Assembly: GCF_000500935.1 (NCBI RefSeq)
Contig: NC_022998.1
Location: 1,096,555-1,160,554, forward strand
Length of the DNA stretch: 64,000 nucleotides
From: Spiroplasma apis B31
Lineage (GTDB): Bacteria > Bacillota_I > Bacilli_A > Mycoplasmatales > Mycoplasmataceae
Direction of reading: 5' to 3'
A program made the position numbers and the translations under genes. The notes under the pieces were generated by a model. That model ran no database searches. It saw nothing but the letters and a program-made list of their open reading frames with translations, and was not told the origin of the DNA. Position 1 is the first letter of the stretch. Every line of letters starts with the position of its first letter. Of the stretch, positions 1 through 10,129 are shown piece by piece.

Positions 1-123
1 AAAATTTTCAATATCTGATGCTAGTATTCTTCCGTTTGGACCCGTACCAATTACATTATTTATGTCAATTCCTTTTGCGGCAGCCATCTTTATAGCTAAT
101 GGTGAAGCTTTGATTATTGACAT
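1..123 (-). CDS. pdhC: Pyruvate dehydrogenase E2 (dihydrolipoamide acetyltransferase), partial; no lipoyl domain at N-terminus
   Basis: This is the first 41 codons of a protein that continues past the left edge. The visible residues read [19 protein letters not shown] and then GTGPNGRI, the peripheral-subunit-binding domain that holds E1 or E3 in the PDH complex. A normal E2 has one or more lipoyl domains (about 80 residues each) before this domain, but only 77 bases separate the pdhB stop from this ATG, so none fits. The only good Shine-Dalgarno (AAAAGGAGAA, 162-171) serves an ATG at 155-153 in another frame, which stops after 13 codons. Either the E2 genuinely starts at 123 without a lipoyl domain (some Mollicutes carry a lipoyl domain on E3), or the 5' end has been lost by deletion or frameshift. 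Family call is confident; the start is not. Confidence 0.75.
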   Translation of the reverse strand, partial: MSIIKASPLAIKMAAAKGIDINNVIGTGPNGRILASDIENF

Positions 124-200
124 ATGATTTTTAATAAATGTTTATTAGATTTCATTTATTTTCTCCTTTTTTCTTAATACCCGTATGGAATATACAATTT

Positions 201-1190
201 CTAGAATTGGAAGTTTAAAGCTTCTTCCATTTTTAAAATGATTTTATTTGGTACTGGTTGGTGATATCCTTCACCAGAATCAAAAGGTATTATTATATCG
301 TACCCTGTACAACGCATAAGTGGTGCTTTTAAATATTCAAAACATTCTTCTGCCACAGTTGCAATAATTTCTGATGATACTGAGAAAGAACGTATTGCCT
401 CATGAACAACTACCAATCTTCCTGTTTTTTTCACAGACTCTATAACCATTTCTTTATCTCAAGGTTGAATACTTCTTAAGTCTATCAATTCGATAGTAAC
501 ATCTGGATTTTTAGCTTCCAGTTCTGCAATAGCTTTTTGACAATCAACAGTTTGGGCACCATATGTGACAACTGTTAAATCATTTCCTTCTTGAATCTTG
601 AAGGCTTCGCCAATAGGTACAGTGTAATAATCTTCTGGCACCTCTTGTTTAAATGCTCTATATAATTTAGTTGGTTCAAAAACTATAACAGGATCTGGTG
701 ATTCGATAGCTGCTAATATCAAACCTTTTGTGTCATATGGGGTTGATGGACAAACAACTTTAATTCCAGGAACATGAGCATAAACAGCTTCCATAGCTTC
801 TGAGTGTAACTCAAGCGCTCTAATTCCTCCCCCCATCGGCATTCTGATAACAACTGGTGCTGGATATTTACCTCTAGTTCTGTTTCTCATTCTACCAAGA
901 TGACCAAATATGTTCTGTAAAGACATTCATCCAAGACCTTCAAATTGAAGCTCAACGACTGGTTTCAAACCATTCAATGCCATTCCAATAGCGACTCCAA
1001 CAAACATACATTCACTTATAGGAGCATCAAAACATCTATCTTCACCGAATTTTTTTTGCAATCCTTCAGTTGATCTAAAGACTCCACCTTCAAATCCAAC
1101 ATCTTCTCCATAAACAACGACTTCTGGTCATTTATTCATAGCAGTTTCCAAAGCATCTGAGACCGCTTTTACATTATTTAATACTTTCAT
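201..1190 (-). CDS. pdhB: Pyruvate dehydrogenase E1 component, beta subunit
   Basis: The 329-residue protein forms, with PdhA, the thiamine-diphosphate enzyme that decarboxylates pyruvate and reductively acetylates lipoyl groups on E2. It shows the usual transketolase-like pyrimidine-binding half (residues 25-70, including [17 protein letters not shown] and the [12 protein letters not shown] segment) and the C-terminal half with VVTYGAQT and a second-half [11 protein letters not shown] motif. Length is standard for the family. The ATG overlaps the pdhA stop by one base (TAATG) and follows AAAGGAGG, so the two subunits are translationally coupled. In-frame TGA codons (for example near 930 and 1130) fall at conserved tryptophans. 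Confidence 0.97.
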
Positions 1191-2299
1191 TAGTGGTGTC
1201 CTCCTTTAGGTTTAGGAAATTTTTCAAAGAAACTTTTAGCTTCATTATATTGTTTCACTAAGTCTGGTGTTTTTTCTTTATATACAAAATCAAATACATC
1301 CTCTAAATTGTACTCTTTGTTAGCCTCGGCTCAGTCAAACTCAGATCTGATAAATTCATCTTGTTCTTGATTAAGAGCCTCTTCTTTTGTATCATCTCAA
1401 ACTTTTTTACTAATTAAGTAGGCTTTCATTCTAACTAGAGGACATCTTTTTTGGGCAGCCTCAAACTCATCTTTTGGTCTATATATATCTGGATTGTCAG
1501 AAGAAGAGTGAGCACCAAGTCTATAAGTATCGCATTCGATAAAAACTGGTCCTTTACCTTCACGAACATACTCAACAGCTTCTTTTACAACACCATAAAC
1601 AGCTAAAAAGTCATTACCATCCACTTTTATAGACGGTATTCCAGTAGCAATACCTTTAACCGCAATGTTGATTGCTTTTGTTGATTTTGCATAAGGAGTA
1701 GAAATAGCTCATTTATTATTCTCACAAATAAATATTACTGGTAATTCGTGCAATTTAGCAAAGTTCATAGCCTCGTATGTTTCACCTTCACTCATTCCAC
1801 CATCTCCAGTGGTAGTAACTACAACTCCTCCTGTTTTTTTATATTTCTCCGCAAATGCTATTCCTGCAGCTTGTGAGAATTGAGAACCAATAATTATATT
1901 TGGTGGTAAACAATTAACTCCCTCAGGAGATTTAGCTCCATACTCATTTCCCATTCAGTAAAGCATTATATTTCTCATGGGTACACCCATTTTCAATCAT
2001 GCTGCATTATTTCTATAACCTGGTGCCAATCAATCCTTACCTTTTATTAAAGGTCAAGTATAGCCAAATTCACTTGCTTCTTGACCAGTTGAAGAAAGAA
2101 ATGATAATAATCTTCCTTGTCTCTGTGCTTTATTTTGAAAATCATCTTGTCTTCTAGACAAGTTCATTAATTTATAAACTTCCACAAGTTCTTCATCACT
2201 AATTTCAGGTAACAAATCTTTATTAACGATTTTACCTGCGGCATCCATAATTTCTACTCTTTCATTTTTTATTGGGTCAAATTTCCCTAAGTATTTCAT
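1190..2299 (-). CDS. pdhA: Pyruvate dehydrogenase E1 component, alpha subunit
   Basis: The 369-residue protein carries the thiamine-diphosphate binding motif GDGGMSEGETYEAMNFA followed by the matching asparagine region ending in FICENNK, as expected for E1 alpha. The C-terminal half has the DGNDFLAVYGVVKEAVEY helix and the GPVFIECDTYRLGAHSSSD stretch with the conserved phosphorylation-loop histidine-serine pattern. Start is the ATG at 2299 after AGGAGGAAAAAT. It sits 10 bases downstream of lplA and is coupled to pdhB, giving an lplA-pdhA-pdhB-pdhC operon. TGA is read as Trp several times. Confidence 0.97.
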
Positions 2300-2309
2300 A
2301 TTTTTCCTC

Positions 2310-3305
2310 CTATTGAATTAACAAATCAAGAATATCTTGGTTTGTAAAGTTTTCTCCGAAGATGTCTTTAATGTCAAACTCTTCTAAAACCTTTTCCAAA
2401 TCTTTTGTATTATATTTTGTACCAATCAACCTTTCCTCAAGTTCCTCTGTACCAGCAAAACCCAAGAAATCCCCATATATTTTAGCGTCCTCAATCACTC
2501 CTTTTTTGACTTCTAGAAGAACCTCAACTGTGCCTTTTCCTTCAAATCTATTTTTATTACGATAAGAAAATGTCTCGTTTTTGGAGAAAGTTCAGTCTGG
2601 GTTGCAATATTTCTTTTTGAAAATCTCTTCGATAGCAGCAAGATCATCTTTGGTAAGGACTATTTCTGTCACATCATCAGTTTTTTTATAAGTTTCGATT
2701 AGTCTATTCATAAACTCATCTATCTCGATCTTGTTTTCTACCTCTTGGTTAACATTAGTAACCCTTGCTGCAATAGATTCAATATTTTTAGATAAAATTT
2801 TGCTTCTATCGACAGTTAGATATTTGGTAAGTTTGTCTAAATTTGCGTTAAACAAAATAGTTCCATGTTGTAGAAAACGCTCTTTATGCTTTCACATTGC
2901 ATTCCCTGATATTTTTTTACCTTTTATAACGATGTCATTTCTTCCCGAGAATTCTGCTGCTGCTCCCATTTCGTTCAAAGTTGATATTACTGGTTTTAAC
3001 ATTTCCGAGAAAAGAGAAACAGCTTTATTATCTTTATCAGTGTAGATAATACTAAAATTCAAATTTCCTAAGTCGTGAAATACTGTACCACCACCGGTGT
3101 TCCTTCTAATTATCGTTACACCATCATTTTGTGCCTTTTGCAAGTTTATCTCCCATGCTGAGTTTTGATTTCTACCGACAACAATGGTATTATCATTCTG
3201 TCAAAGAAATAAAATGGGTTGATCATACTTTTCTGCCATTGTAAGATATTCTTCAATCGCTAGATTATACCTTGGGTCAACACAAGTCGTTTTATAAATA
3301 TACAC
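2310..3305 (-). CDS. lplA: Lipoate-protein ligase
   Basis: The 331-residue protein matches LplA/LplJ, which adenylates lipoate and attaches it to lipoyl domains of the pyruvate dehydrogenase complex. Visible signatures are IIRRNTGGGTVFHDLGNLNFS (RRxxGGGxVxHD core) and GRNDIVIKGKKISGNAM with the catalytic lysine of the KxxG motif; the C-terminal third is the accessory domain. I chose a GTG start at 3305 because the N-terminus YIYKTTCVDPRYNLAIEE aligns with the family and AGGAG lies upstream. First gene of the pdh operon, which makes functional sense since the ligase activates the enzyme encoded next to it. Confidence 0.93.
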
Positions 3306-3337
3306 AATAAGCTCCTATCTATTCTTCATACAGATAA

Positions 3338-3343
3338 ATTATA
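3338..3343 (-). promoter_or_regulatory. Possible -10 box for the lplA-pdh operon
   Basis: Read on the minus strand the hexamer is TATAAT, 33 bases before the GTG of lplA in a very AT-rich spacer between divergent transcription units. No convincing -35 is seen, so this is a weak prediction. Confidence 0.35.
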
Positions 3344-3456
3344 TTCTATAAAATAAAATATATGTGTGATATTAGTGAGATTTCTATTTAATGAAATTTT
3401 TTTTCAAAAAATTTCCAGTAAAGTATTTATAAAATTATGACTAGAGGGAAAGTATT

Positions 3457-4332
3457 ATGAAATTACAACACTTAAATAAAAAAAGATTGATATTAGTTGA
3501 TTTAGACGGTACGGTTTTAAAAAGCAATGGTGAAGAAATACACGAAAAAACTCTTAATGTTTTAGCAAAAGCAAAAGAGGATGGGCATAAGGTCTGTATA
3601 ATCACCGGAAGACCGCATAGAGCAAGTATCAAATTTTACAAAGCACTAGGATTAAATACTCTATTAACGAATTTCGACGGAGCTCATATCCACGACCCGT
3701 ATAAACGACAATTTAAAAGAATAGTATTACCTATAAGTGAGGAAATAATAAAGAGTATTATCAACATGCCAATAGTTATGAAGGGTACTTCAAATATTCT
3801 TATAGAGTCTTACGATAAAGCAATTGTCAAAGAAAAAAATGAATTTGTTGAAAAGTTTTTTCATTTAGATGATGAAGATGAAGATGAAGAATACTTAATT
3901 TCAGATCCTTATGATAAATGAGATGGTCCAGCAACGAATGTAGTTTTATTCTTAAAAGATAACAAATATAAAGATGAGTTATTACGCCAACTAAGTATGT
4001 ACAAAAATACAATCAAAATACAGTCTGGTAATGCATACGGTAATTTAAGTAAAGTATCAATGACGATGATTACACTAACTAACAAGTTAGCTAACAAAGG
4101 GTTTGTTTCAGAAATATTAGCACAATATTACAATACTGACATAAGAGATGTAATTGCTTTTGGAGATCAGATGAACGACTACGAAATGATTAAAAAAGTA
4201 GGTTACGGGGTAGCAATGAAAAACGGTTCTGATGATTTAAAGAATGTAGCAGACGGAATAACAACACTAACAAATGATGAAGGTGGTGTTGGAGATTATT
4301 TGGATAAATTGCTAAGAGGCGAAGAAGTGTAA
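3457..4332 (+). CDS. Cof-type HAD-superfamily hydrolase (phosphatase)
   Basis: The 291-residue protein has the HAD nucleophile motif LVDLDGTVL near residue 12, the second motif IITGRPHRAS near residue 50 and the C-terminal IAFGDQMNDYEMIKK plus GYGVAMKNG signature of Cof/YidA-type sugar or nucleotide phosphatases with a C2 cap. Start ATG at 3457 follows AGAGGGAAAG. It contains an acidic insert (DDEDEDEE) around residue 135 in the cap. A TGA at 3919-3921 is a Trp codon, so apparent breakage under the standard code is false. The exact substrate cannot be told from sequence. It heads a two-gene plus-strand unit with the peroxiredoxin. Confidence 0.9.
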
Positions 4333-4384
4333 ACTGAATGAGTTTTTTAATTATTACGGTTTACTATTATTACGGAGGAAGAAA

Positions 4385-4816
4385 ATGAAACTACAAGATA
4401 AAGAATATAAACTTAGCACAGGGGTTACAAAAAAACTTTCTGAATTAACTGGTGAAAAAGGTTTAATAATGTTTTGTTACCCGAAAGCTTTTACTGGGTA
4501 TTGTACTTTAGAGGTCCAAGAATACGAAAAAAGAAAAAATGAATTTATGGAGCTCGGATATAATATCGTCGGGGTTAGTGGAGATGATTACAAAGAGCAA
4601 GATAAATTTTCTTGTGAATATGAAATAACTTACCCGCTGATCGCAGATATTGATAAAGAACTAATTAAAGAAATAGGTGCTTACGAAAAAGACGTTAATC
4701 CCTTCGACACACGCAGAAACACTTATGTCTTAAAAAATAATCTCGAGTTAGTTAAAGAATTTCTAGATGTAAATCACTTAACACACATAGATGAAGTTTT
4801 AAAATTTATTAAATAA
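4385..4816 (+). CDS. Peroxiredoxin, BCP/PrxQ-like
   Basis: The 143-residue thioredoxin-fold protein resembles the BCP/PrxQ group, which reduce organic and hydrogen peroxides. The peroxidatic site is PKAFTGYCTLEVQEY with Cys40, where most members have PxxxTPxCTxE: the Thr three residues before Cys is kept but the usual Pro is Gly. There is no Cys five residues later, so it is not the E. coli-type C45/C50 arrangement; Cys31 and a later Cys in KFSCEYEITYPL are the only other candidates for a resolving residue. Start ATG follows GGAGGAAGAAA. A terminator follows directly. Confidence 0.85.
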   Translation: MKLQDKEYKLSTGVTKKLSELTGEKGLIMFCYPKAFTGYCTLEVQEYEKRKNEFMELGYNIVGVSGDDYKEQDKFSCEYEITYPLIADIDKELIKEIGAYEKDVNPFDTRRNTYVLKNNLELVKEFLDVNHLTHIDEVLKFIK

Positions 4817-4819
4817 TAA

Positions 4820-4850
4820 AAAGACAGACTGCGGTCTGCCTTTTTATTAT
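4820..4850. terminator. Bidirectional terminator between peroxiredoxin gene and pepF
   Basis: An inverted repeat AGACAGAC / GTCTGCCT with a short loop and one mismatch is followed by T-rich sequence on the plus side and preceded by A-rich sequence, so it can end both convergent transcripts. Confidence 0.75.
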
Positions 4851-6638
4851 TTATTTTTCGTTTGCGAATAAAAGATCTTCTAGCAAATCTAAATAATCAT
4901 TCATGGCTGCTAAAAAAGGTAGATACGTGTCTAATTGCTCAAAATTGACCCCGCAGTCATTCAAAATTGACATTGGTTCCTTATGCCCACCTGATTTTAA
5001 GAAGTTTAGAATACCTTCTTTATCCCCTTTTTTGTAATCTGTATAAAGTTTATAACTTGCTACAATATCTAGAGCATATTTATGAACATAGAAAGGTGAG
5101 TGGAAGAAATGTGAAATAAACGGTCAATTGTAAACATTTCGATCTTTGTTATCGAAAAAGTCATAACCAAACTTATCTTCTTTCTCTTTGAATAAATTCA
5201 TCAAAGTCTCGGATGTTACAGGTTCAGAGTTCTCAATTAACCTATGAGCCGAGTATTCAAAATCAGCAAATTGTATTTGTCTGAAAAAAGTCGCAATCAA
5301 GTCTGTTATTCTCTGTTGAAGTAGATAAATCTTATCTTCCTTAGTTTCTGTGTTTTCAAAGAGATAATCAAATAATAAATGCTCATTAAATGTAGAAGCG
5401 ACTTCAGCAAGAATTATTGGATAGTCTGTATTCGGGTATTGTTGATACCTATCTGCAAAGATCGTATGCACTGAGTGACCTAATTCATGAGCCAATGTAA
5501 ACACGGAGTTGATTTTATCATCTCAATTCATTAATATAATCGGTTCTAGTCCATTACCACCAGAAGAGTACGCTCCATCCATTTTATTCAAACTCTCAAA
5601 GTAATCTATTTTTGAGTCTTGAGAAGCAATGGATAGATAATTTAAATACTCTTCTCCCAAACCTTTTAATGATTCTTTTACAATCTCTAAGCCTTCATCA
5701 ACATTGAAAGTTTTATTATAGCCACTAACCAAGTTTAAGTCTTTATCTGTTGTAAAAAACTTATCCAGCTTAAAACTTTTTTTCAATAGTCGTAAGTACC
5801 TTGTAAAAATATTTATGTTAGCTTCTCCTACTTCAATTAATTTTAAATACGTCTTTTCTCCAATATTATCGTGAAAGAGATTCATTTCCAAGACTGATTT
5901 AAACTTACGTACTTTAACATCTTCGAACTGTTTTTGTAAAATAGATTCATATATTTTTGCAAAAGAGTGCTTATTATCAATTATATTTTTAAAATATAAT
6001 TCTCATGCTTTTTGTCGAATATTTTGATCATTAGGAATAGAGTTTTGTAGGATATCGTAGTAAAGGGTTGCAGTTAAAACCTTATCTCTTCCATCGTGAT
6101 TTATACTTACTTCTTGTTTATCAGCATATGCTAAAACATCGTAGAGATTAGCTACAGCTTCCCTACTTCTAGAAACTTTACTTAAAAGCTCTTCCTTACT
6201 TTTTTCTAAAATATGACCTTGATTTCTGAAAAACTCTTTAAAGTTGAACAAGTAATGTTCTTTTTTATTTTTGATGATTCATTTATTTATTAAATCTTCT
6301 CCTAAAGTTAAAAGTTCATTTTTTATAAAACTTGTGTTTATATTGTAATAATTCAAAGCATTGTTATATAGACTGCTTAGTTCTTGTAGTTCACTATTTG
6401 TAGAATCTACATTTATCAAATTAATATAATAACCTAATTTAGAGTTAAGTTTGTCAACTTTTTCATCAAGTTCTAGATAAAGTAAAAAGTTTTTTTCTTC
6501 ATTTAGCTTACCTTTAAGGCTAGATAATTCATCCACATATTTTTTAAGTAGAACTGAGTCTTCTCTTCACTTATTATGATTTTCGTATATGCCACTAAAA
6601 TCTCATTTGTGTTTACTCTGTGCTTCGTTCCTATTCAT
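4851..6638 (-). CDS. pepF: Oligoendopeptidase F (M3 family zinc peptidase)
   Basis: The 595-residue protein is a cytoplasmic metallopeptidase that cuts short peptides. The zinc motif HELGH occurs in TLAHELGHSVHTIF, with the third-ligand glutamate in the downstream IILAEVASTFNEHLLFDYL helix, as in M3B oligoendopeptidases. The N-terminal two thirds are helical (FNFKEFFRNQGHILEKS, MEMNLFHDNIGEKTY). Length equals the usual ~600. The ATG at 6638 follows AAGGGG, and Trp-TGA codons are needed for continuity. Together with the neighbouring aminopeptidase this forms a peptide-utilisation pair, expected in an amino-acid auxotroph. Confidence 0.95.
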
Positions 6639-6652
6639 TTTAAACCCCTTTT

Positions 6653-6677
6653 AAAAAAACACCTTCTGGTGTTTTGT
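6653..6677 (-). terminator. Terminator of pepA
   Basis: AAAACACC / GGTGTTTT is a perfect stem with a four-base loop, immediately after the pepA stop. On the minus strand it is followed by a T run. Confidence 0.75.
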
Positions 6678-6679
6678 TT

Positions 6680-8020
6680 TTATTTATTTAATAATTCAAA
6701 CATTGCTCTAGTCATAGGAGCTCTACCACGTCTGTTTATGTCCGCAGTTGCTGCTATATCTAAATGTATATAAGCTTTTTTTTCAGCAAATGAATTTAAG
6801 AAAGCTGCCGCAGTTGATGAACCTGCTTCGCGTCCTGGTTCTGAGTTTGCTAAATCAGCTACTTTTGAACATTTCATTGCTTTTAAATGTTCGCAAATCA
6901 GCGGTTGTCTTCATATAGATTCTTGCGCTACTTTTGAAGCATTCTCAAACTCTGAGTAAAATTCATCATTTGTAGAAAATGCACCAGTAAATCATCTACC
7001 AAGTGCTACTGCGATTGCACCAGTTAATGTAGCAACAGTTATAATTTTCTCCGCTTTCTCGTTTCTTATTGCATAAGTAATTCCATCTGCAAGAACCAGT
7101 CTTCCTTCTGCATCAGTATTAGTGATTTCAACAGTTTGTCCATTCATTGAAGTTATAACTGATTCGGTTAGAGTTGCTTTCCCCCCGATTCTGTTGTCAG
7201 TTAACAATCCAATTGAAACCACATTACATTTTGCTTTAGCCTTAGCCAATGCCATTACAGTTGATGACACTATCACGGCTCCTGACATATCAAATTTCAT
7301 GTTTTCTAAGAAGTTAGATGGTTTTAGGTTGTATCCACCACTATCAAAAGTGATACCTTTACCTACTAATGCAGTTCTGGTTTTTGAAGGATCTCCAACA
7401 TATTCTAATACTACCAATCTTGGTTCCACTGAACTTCCTGCATTTACTCCTAAAAATAGACCCATACCTTGTTGTTCTATTTCTTTTTTATCAAGAACAG
7501 TTATTTTTATACCTTCTATTTCTTTTGCTTTGTTTACAATTCGATTTGCGATTTCAATAGAAGTACCAATATTAGGTGGTAAATCTTGTAGGTCTCTAGC
7601 AAAGTTCAAGTACTCTAGTTTGATTTGAGATTTATCAAAAATATCCCCATACTTAGCTGAGTCGAATTTCAAATCATAATTTTTGCTATTTGTTTTTTCA
7701 GATTTGAAATCTATTTGTTCATGAGCAGCAAACATTATTGTTTCTACAACAGTTTGAAAAGCTTCTTCCTTAACTTCAAACATTTCTAAAAAAGATTCAA
7801 CGTCAACATTCATATCATATTTGTTAGAAGAAATGAATGCTTCTAAATGTTTTCTTAAAGATGATTTACAATTTCCTTTACCAATGAATAAATATATTGT
7901 TTTCTCTTCTGATATTAGAGTACCAACACCAGCCTCTTTAACTATAAGCTCATTCTTTGTATTATTTTCATTGCAAGCTTTTAATGTAACTGCAAAATTA
8001 TTTTGATTATTTGTTACCAT
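6680..8020 (-). CDS. pepA: Cytosolic leucyl aminopeptidase (M17)
   Basis: The 446-residue protein matches M17 aminopeptidases, which remove N-terminal residues from peptides using two metal ions. The metal and catalytic motifs VGKGITFDSGGYNLKPS, MKFDMSGA and ITNTDAEGRLVLADG are all present in order. I start at the ATG at 8020, eight codons inside the longest frame, because GAAGGAGAAAAGAAT sits correctly before it. C-terminal in-frame TGA codons encode Trp. Transcribed toward pepF but separated from it by its own terminator. Confidence 0.95.
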
Positions 8021-8092
8021 ATTCTTTTCTCCTTCTTTAATCATAAATTTATAATAACATTTTTATACTCTTTTTTTCAGTTATATTATTAA

Positions 8093-8686
8093 TTAACCGA
8101 TAAAAAAAGTATTTGTACATAATTTATTTCGACATTTACCGTATATGTAAAGATCTAAATATGGAAGGTCTTTTTTAAATGTGAGGTAAGTTCTTTTTAC
8201 TCCATGACCAAAATCACATCTCATCTTCTTATTAGCTAGACTTTTATTAACATTTGTGAACTTTGAGCGAAACACATAAATATAATAAGTCTCTTTTTTT
8301 AAACGTTCATTTATATCATTGACTTCTTCAAGAATTAAAAATTTTAAATTATTAATGTCTGGTTCCTTTGTTAAGATTCTTGAAGCTAACTTGTTTCTTG
8401 TTCTTATGTTATAAATATGTTTTCTAAGTCGATTGAAAATATCTTTTGACTCTCCTACATATGTTAAGACTACATTTTCTTTTTTCTTAGAATATATCAA
8501 ATAAACCCCTGCTGTTTTTTCTTTGTTTATTGATACTTCTTTATGGTCATATATTATTCTAGTTTTAGATAGTTCACTAACTACATTGTTTACATATGAC
8601 ACACTAGCATTTTTATATTTAGAGTTGCTAGATACTTTAATTTTTCAAATAGCCTTGAACTCTTTTTGAACTTTTAAATCTTTCAT
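8093..8686 (-). CDS. Stand-alone GIY-YIG domain protein
   Basis: The 197-residue protein contains a GIY-YIG nuclease-like core: AGVYLIYSKK (residues 59-68), TYVGESKDIFNRLRKHIYN (75-93) with the catalytic Arg86-type residue and His, and a downstream glutamate-rich helix (LEEVNDINERLKKETYY). It lacks UvrC or homing-endonuclease partner domains; the C-terminus FGHGVKRTYLTFKK plus a late Cys pair has no match I know. The ATG at 8684-8686 extends the frame 28 codons upstream across a Trp-TGA. GIY-YIG singletons range from repair nucleases to mobile-element enzymes; here the role is unknown. Confidence 0.75.
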
Positions 8687-8730
8687 ATTAACATAATATC
8701 ACTCCGCTCAAAACATTTCGGTTTAACTTT

Positions 8731-8760
8731 ATAATAGTAAGCGTTTCTAAGTTTTAGCAA
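8731..8760 (-). promoter_or_regulatory. Promoter of the GIY-YIG gene
   Basis: On the minus strand TTGCTA (8755-8760) and TATTAT (8731-8736) are separated by 18 bases, upstream of the ATG at 8686. Confidence 0.45.
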
Positions 8761-8796
8761 GCGTAAGCACATTTTCGAAAAGGAAAGACATTATTG

Positions 8797-8829
8797 TATA
8801 AAAAAATGTTTTACATTTGTAAAACATTT
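8797..8829 (-). terminator. Terminator of tuf / str operon
   Basis: A perfect 11-bp stem AAATGTTTTAC / GTAAAACATTT (8804-8829) lies just after the tuf stop, with a T run on the minus strand. Confidence 0.85.
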
Positions 8830-8834
8830 AAACT

Positions 8835-10022
8835 TTATTCTATAATTGAAACTACTGTTCCGGCTCCAATTGTTCTTCCACCTTCACGGATTGAGAATTT
8901 AGTTCCTTGCTCAACAGCGATTGGTTTAATTAATTCAACTATTAATTCAACATTATCACCTGGCATAACCATATCGATTCCTGCAGGCAATTGTACTTCA
9001 CCAGTTACGTCTGTAGTACGGAAGTAGAATTGCGGACGATATTTGTTGAAGAATGGCTTGTGACGTCCACCTTCTTCTTGTGTAAGTGCATATACTGAAG
9101 CATTCAACTTAGTATGTGGTTTGATTGTTCCTGGTTTTGCAAGAACTTGTCCACGTTCGATATTACTTCTATCAACACCTCTTAGTAATGCTCCAACATT
9201 ATCACCAGCTTCAGCGAAGTCTAATAATTTTCTAAACATTTCTAATCCAGTAACAACAACTTTTTTACTTGTTTCTACTAATCCTACAATTTCAACTTCT
9301 TCGTTAACTTTGATGATTCCTCTTTCAACTCTACCAGTTGCAACAGTACCACGACCAGTAATTGTGAACACATCTTCAACAGGCATTAAGAATGTTTTTT
9401 CAGTATCACGAGCAGGTGTAGGAATAAATGAGTCAACAGCATCCATTAGTTCTTCTACTTTAGCTACTCATTTTTCGTCTCCGTTTAATGCTCCCAATGC
9501 AGACCCTCTAATAACAGGGGCTCCATCTCCATCAAAATCATAAGCAGATAATAATTCTCTTACTTCCATTTCAACTAGGTCGATCATTTCCTCATCATCA
9601 ACCATGTCACATTTGTTTAAGAAAACAACGATTGCTGGAACACCAACTTGTCTTGAAAGTAAGATGTGTTCTCTAGTTTGAGGCATTGGTCCATCAGTTG
9701 CCGCAACAACTAATATTCCTCCATCCATTTGGGCTGCACCTGTAATCATGTTTTTAACATAATCGGCGTGTCCTGGACAGTCTACGTGAGCGTAGTGTCT
9801 CTTGTCTGTTTTATACTCAACGTGTGAAGTATTAATTGTAATACCACGTTCTCTTTCTTCGGGAGCATTATCGATATTTGCGTAATCTTTAAATTCTGCT
9901 CCTCCTTTTGAAGCTAATACTTTAGTAATAGCAGCTGTTAGTGTAGTTTTACCGTGGTCAACGTGTCCTATTGTCCCAATATTAACGTGGGGTAAACTAC
10001 GGTCAAATGATTCTTTTGCCAT
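8835..10022 (-). CDS. tuf: Elongation factor Tu
   Basis: The 395-residue GTPase delivers aminoacyl-tRNA to the ribosome. G1 is GHVDHGKT (19-26), G3 is DCPGHADY, G4 is NKCD, followed by EF-Tu domains 2 and 3 ([21 protein letters not shown] and the C-terminal [16 protein letters not shown]). Length is standard. Last gene of rpsL-rpsG-fusA-tuf, separated from fusA by about 107 AT-rich bases that may hold an extra promoter. In-frame TGA is Trp near 9470. Confidence 0.99.
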
Positions 10023-10129
10023 ATTTTCATTCCTTTCATTTTGGCTTTATAATAAAAAGTCATAAATAATTTTAATTGATTTTATACAAAATACAATAGT
10101 TTTATATTTGATAAATATAATAGAGAAGT

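Noticed and set aside
3457..4332. Apparent nonsense mutation splitting the HAD phosphatase
   Set aside because: The break is a TGA read as Trp; the frame is continuous and both HAD halves are conserved.
7122..7628. Long plus-strand frame inside pepA
   Set aside because: Antisense shadow of a conserved M17 peptidase; no ribosome binding site and no recognisable product.
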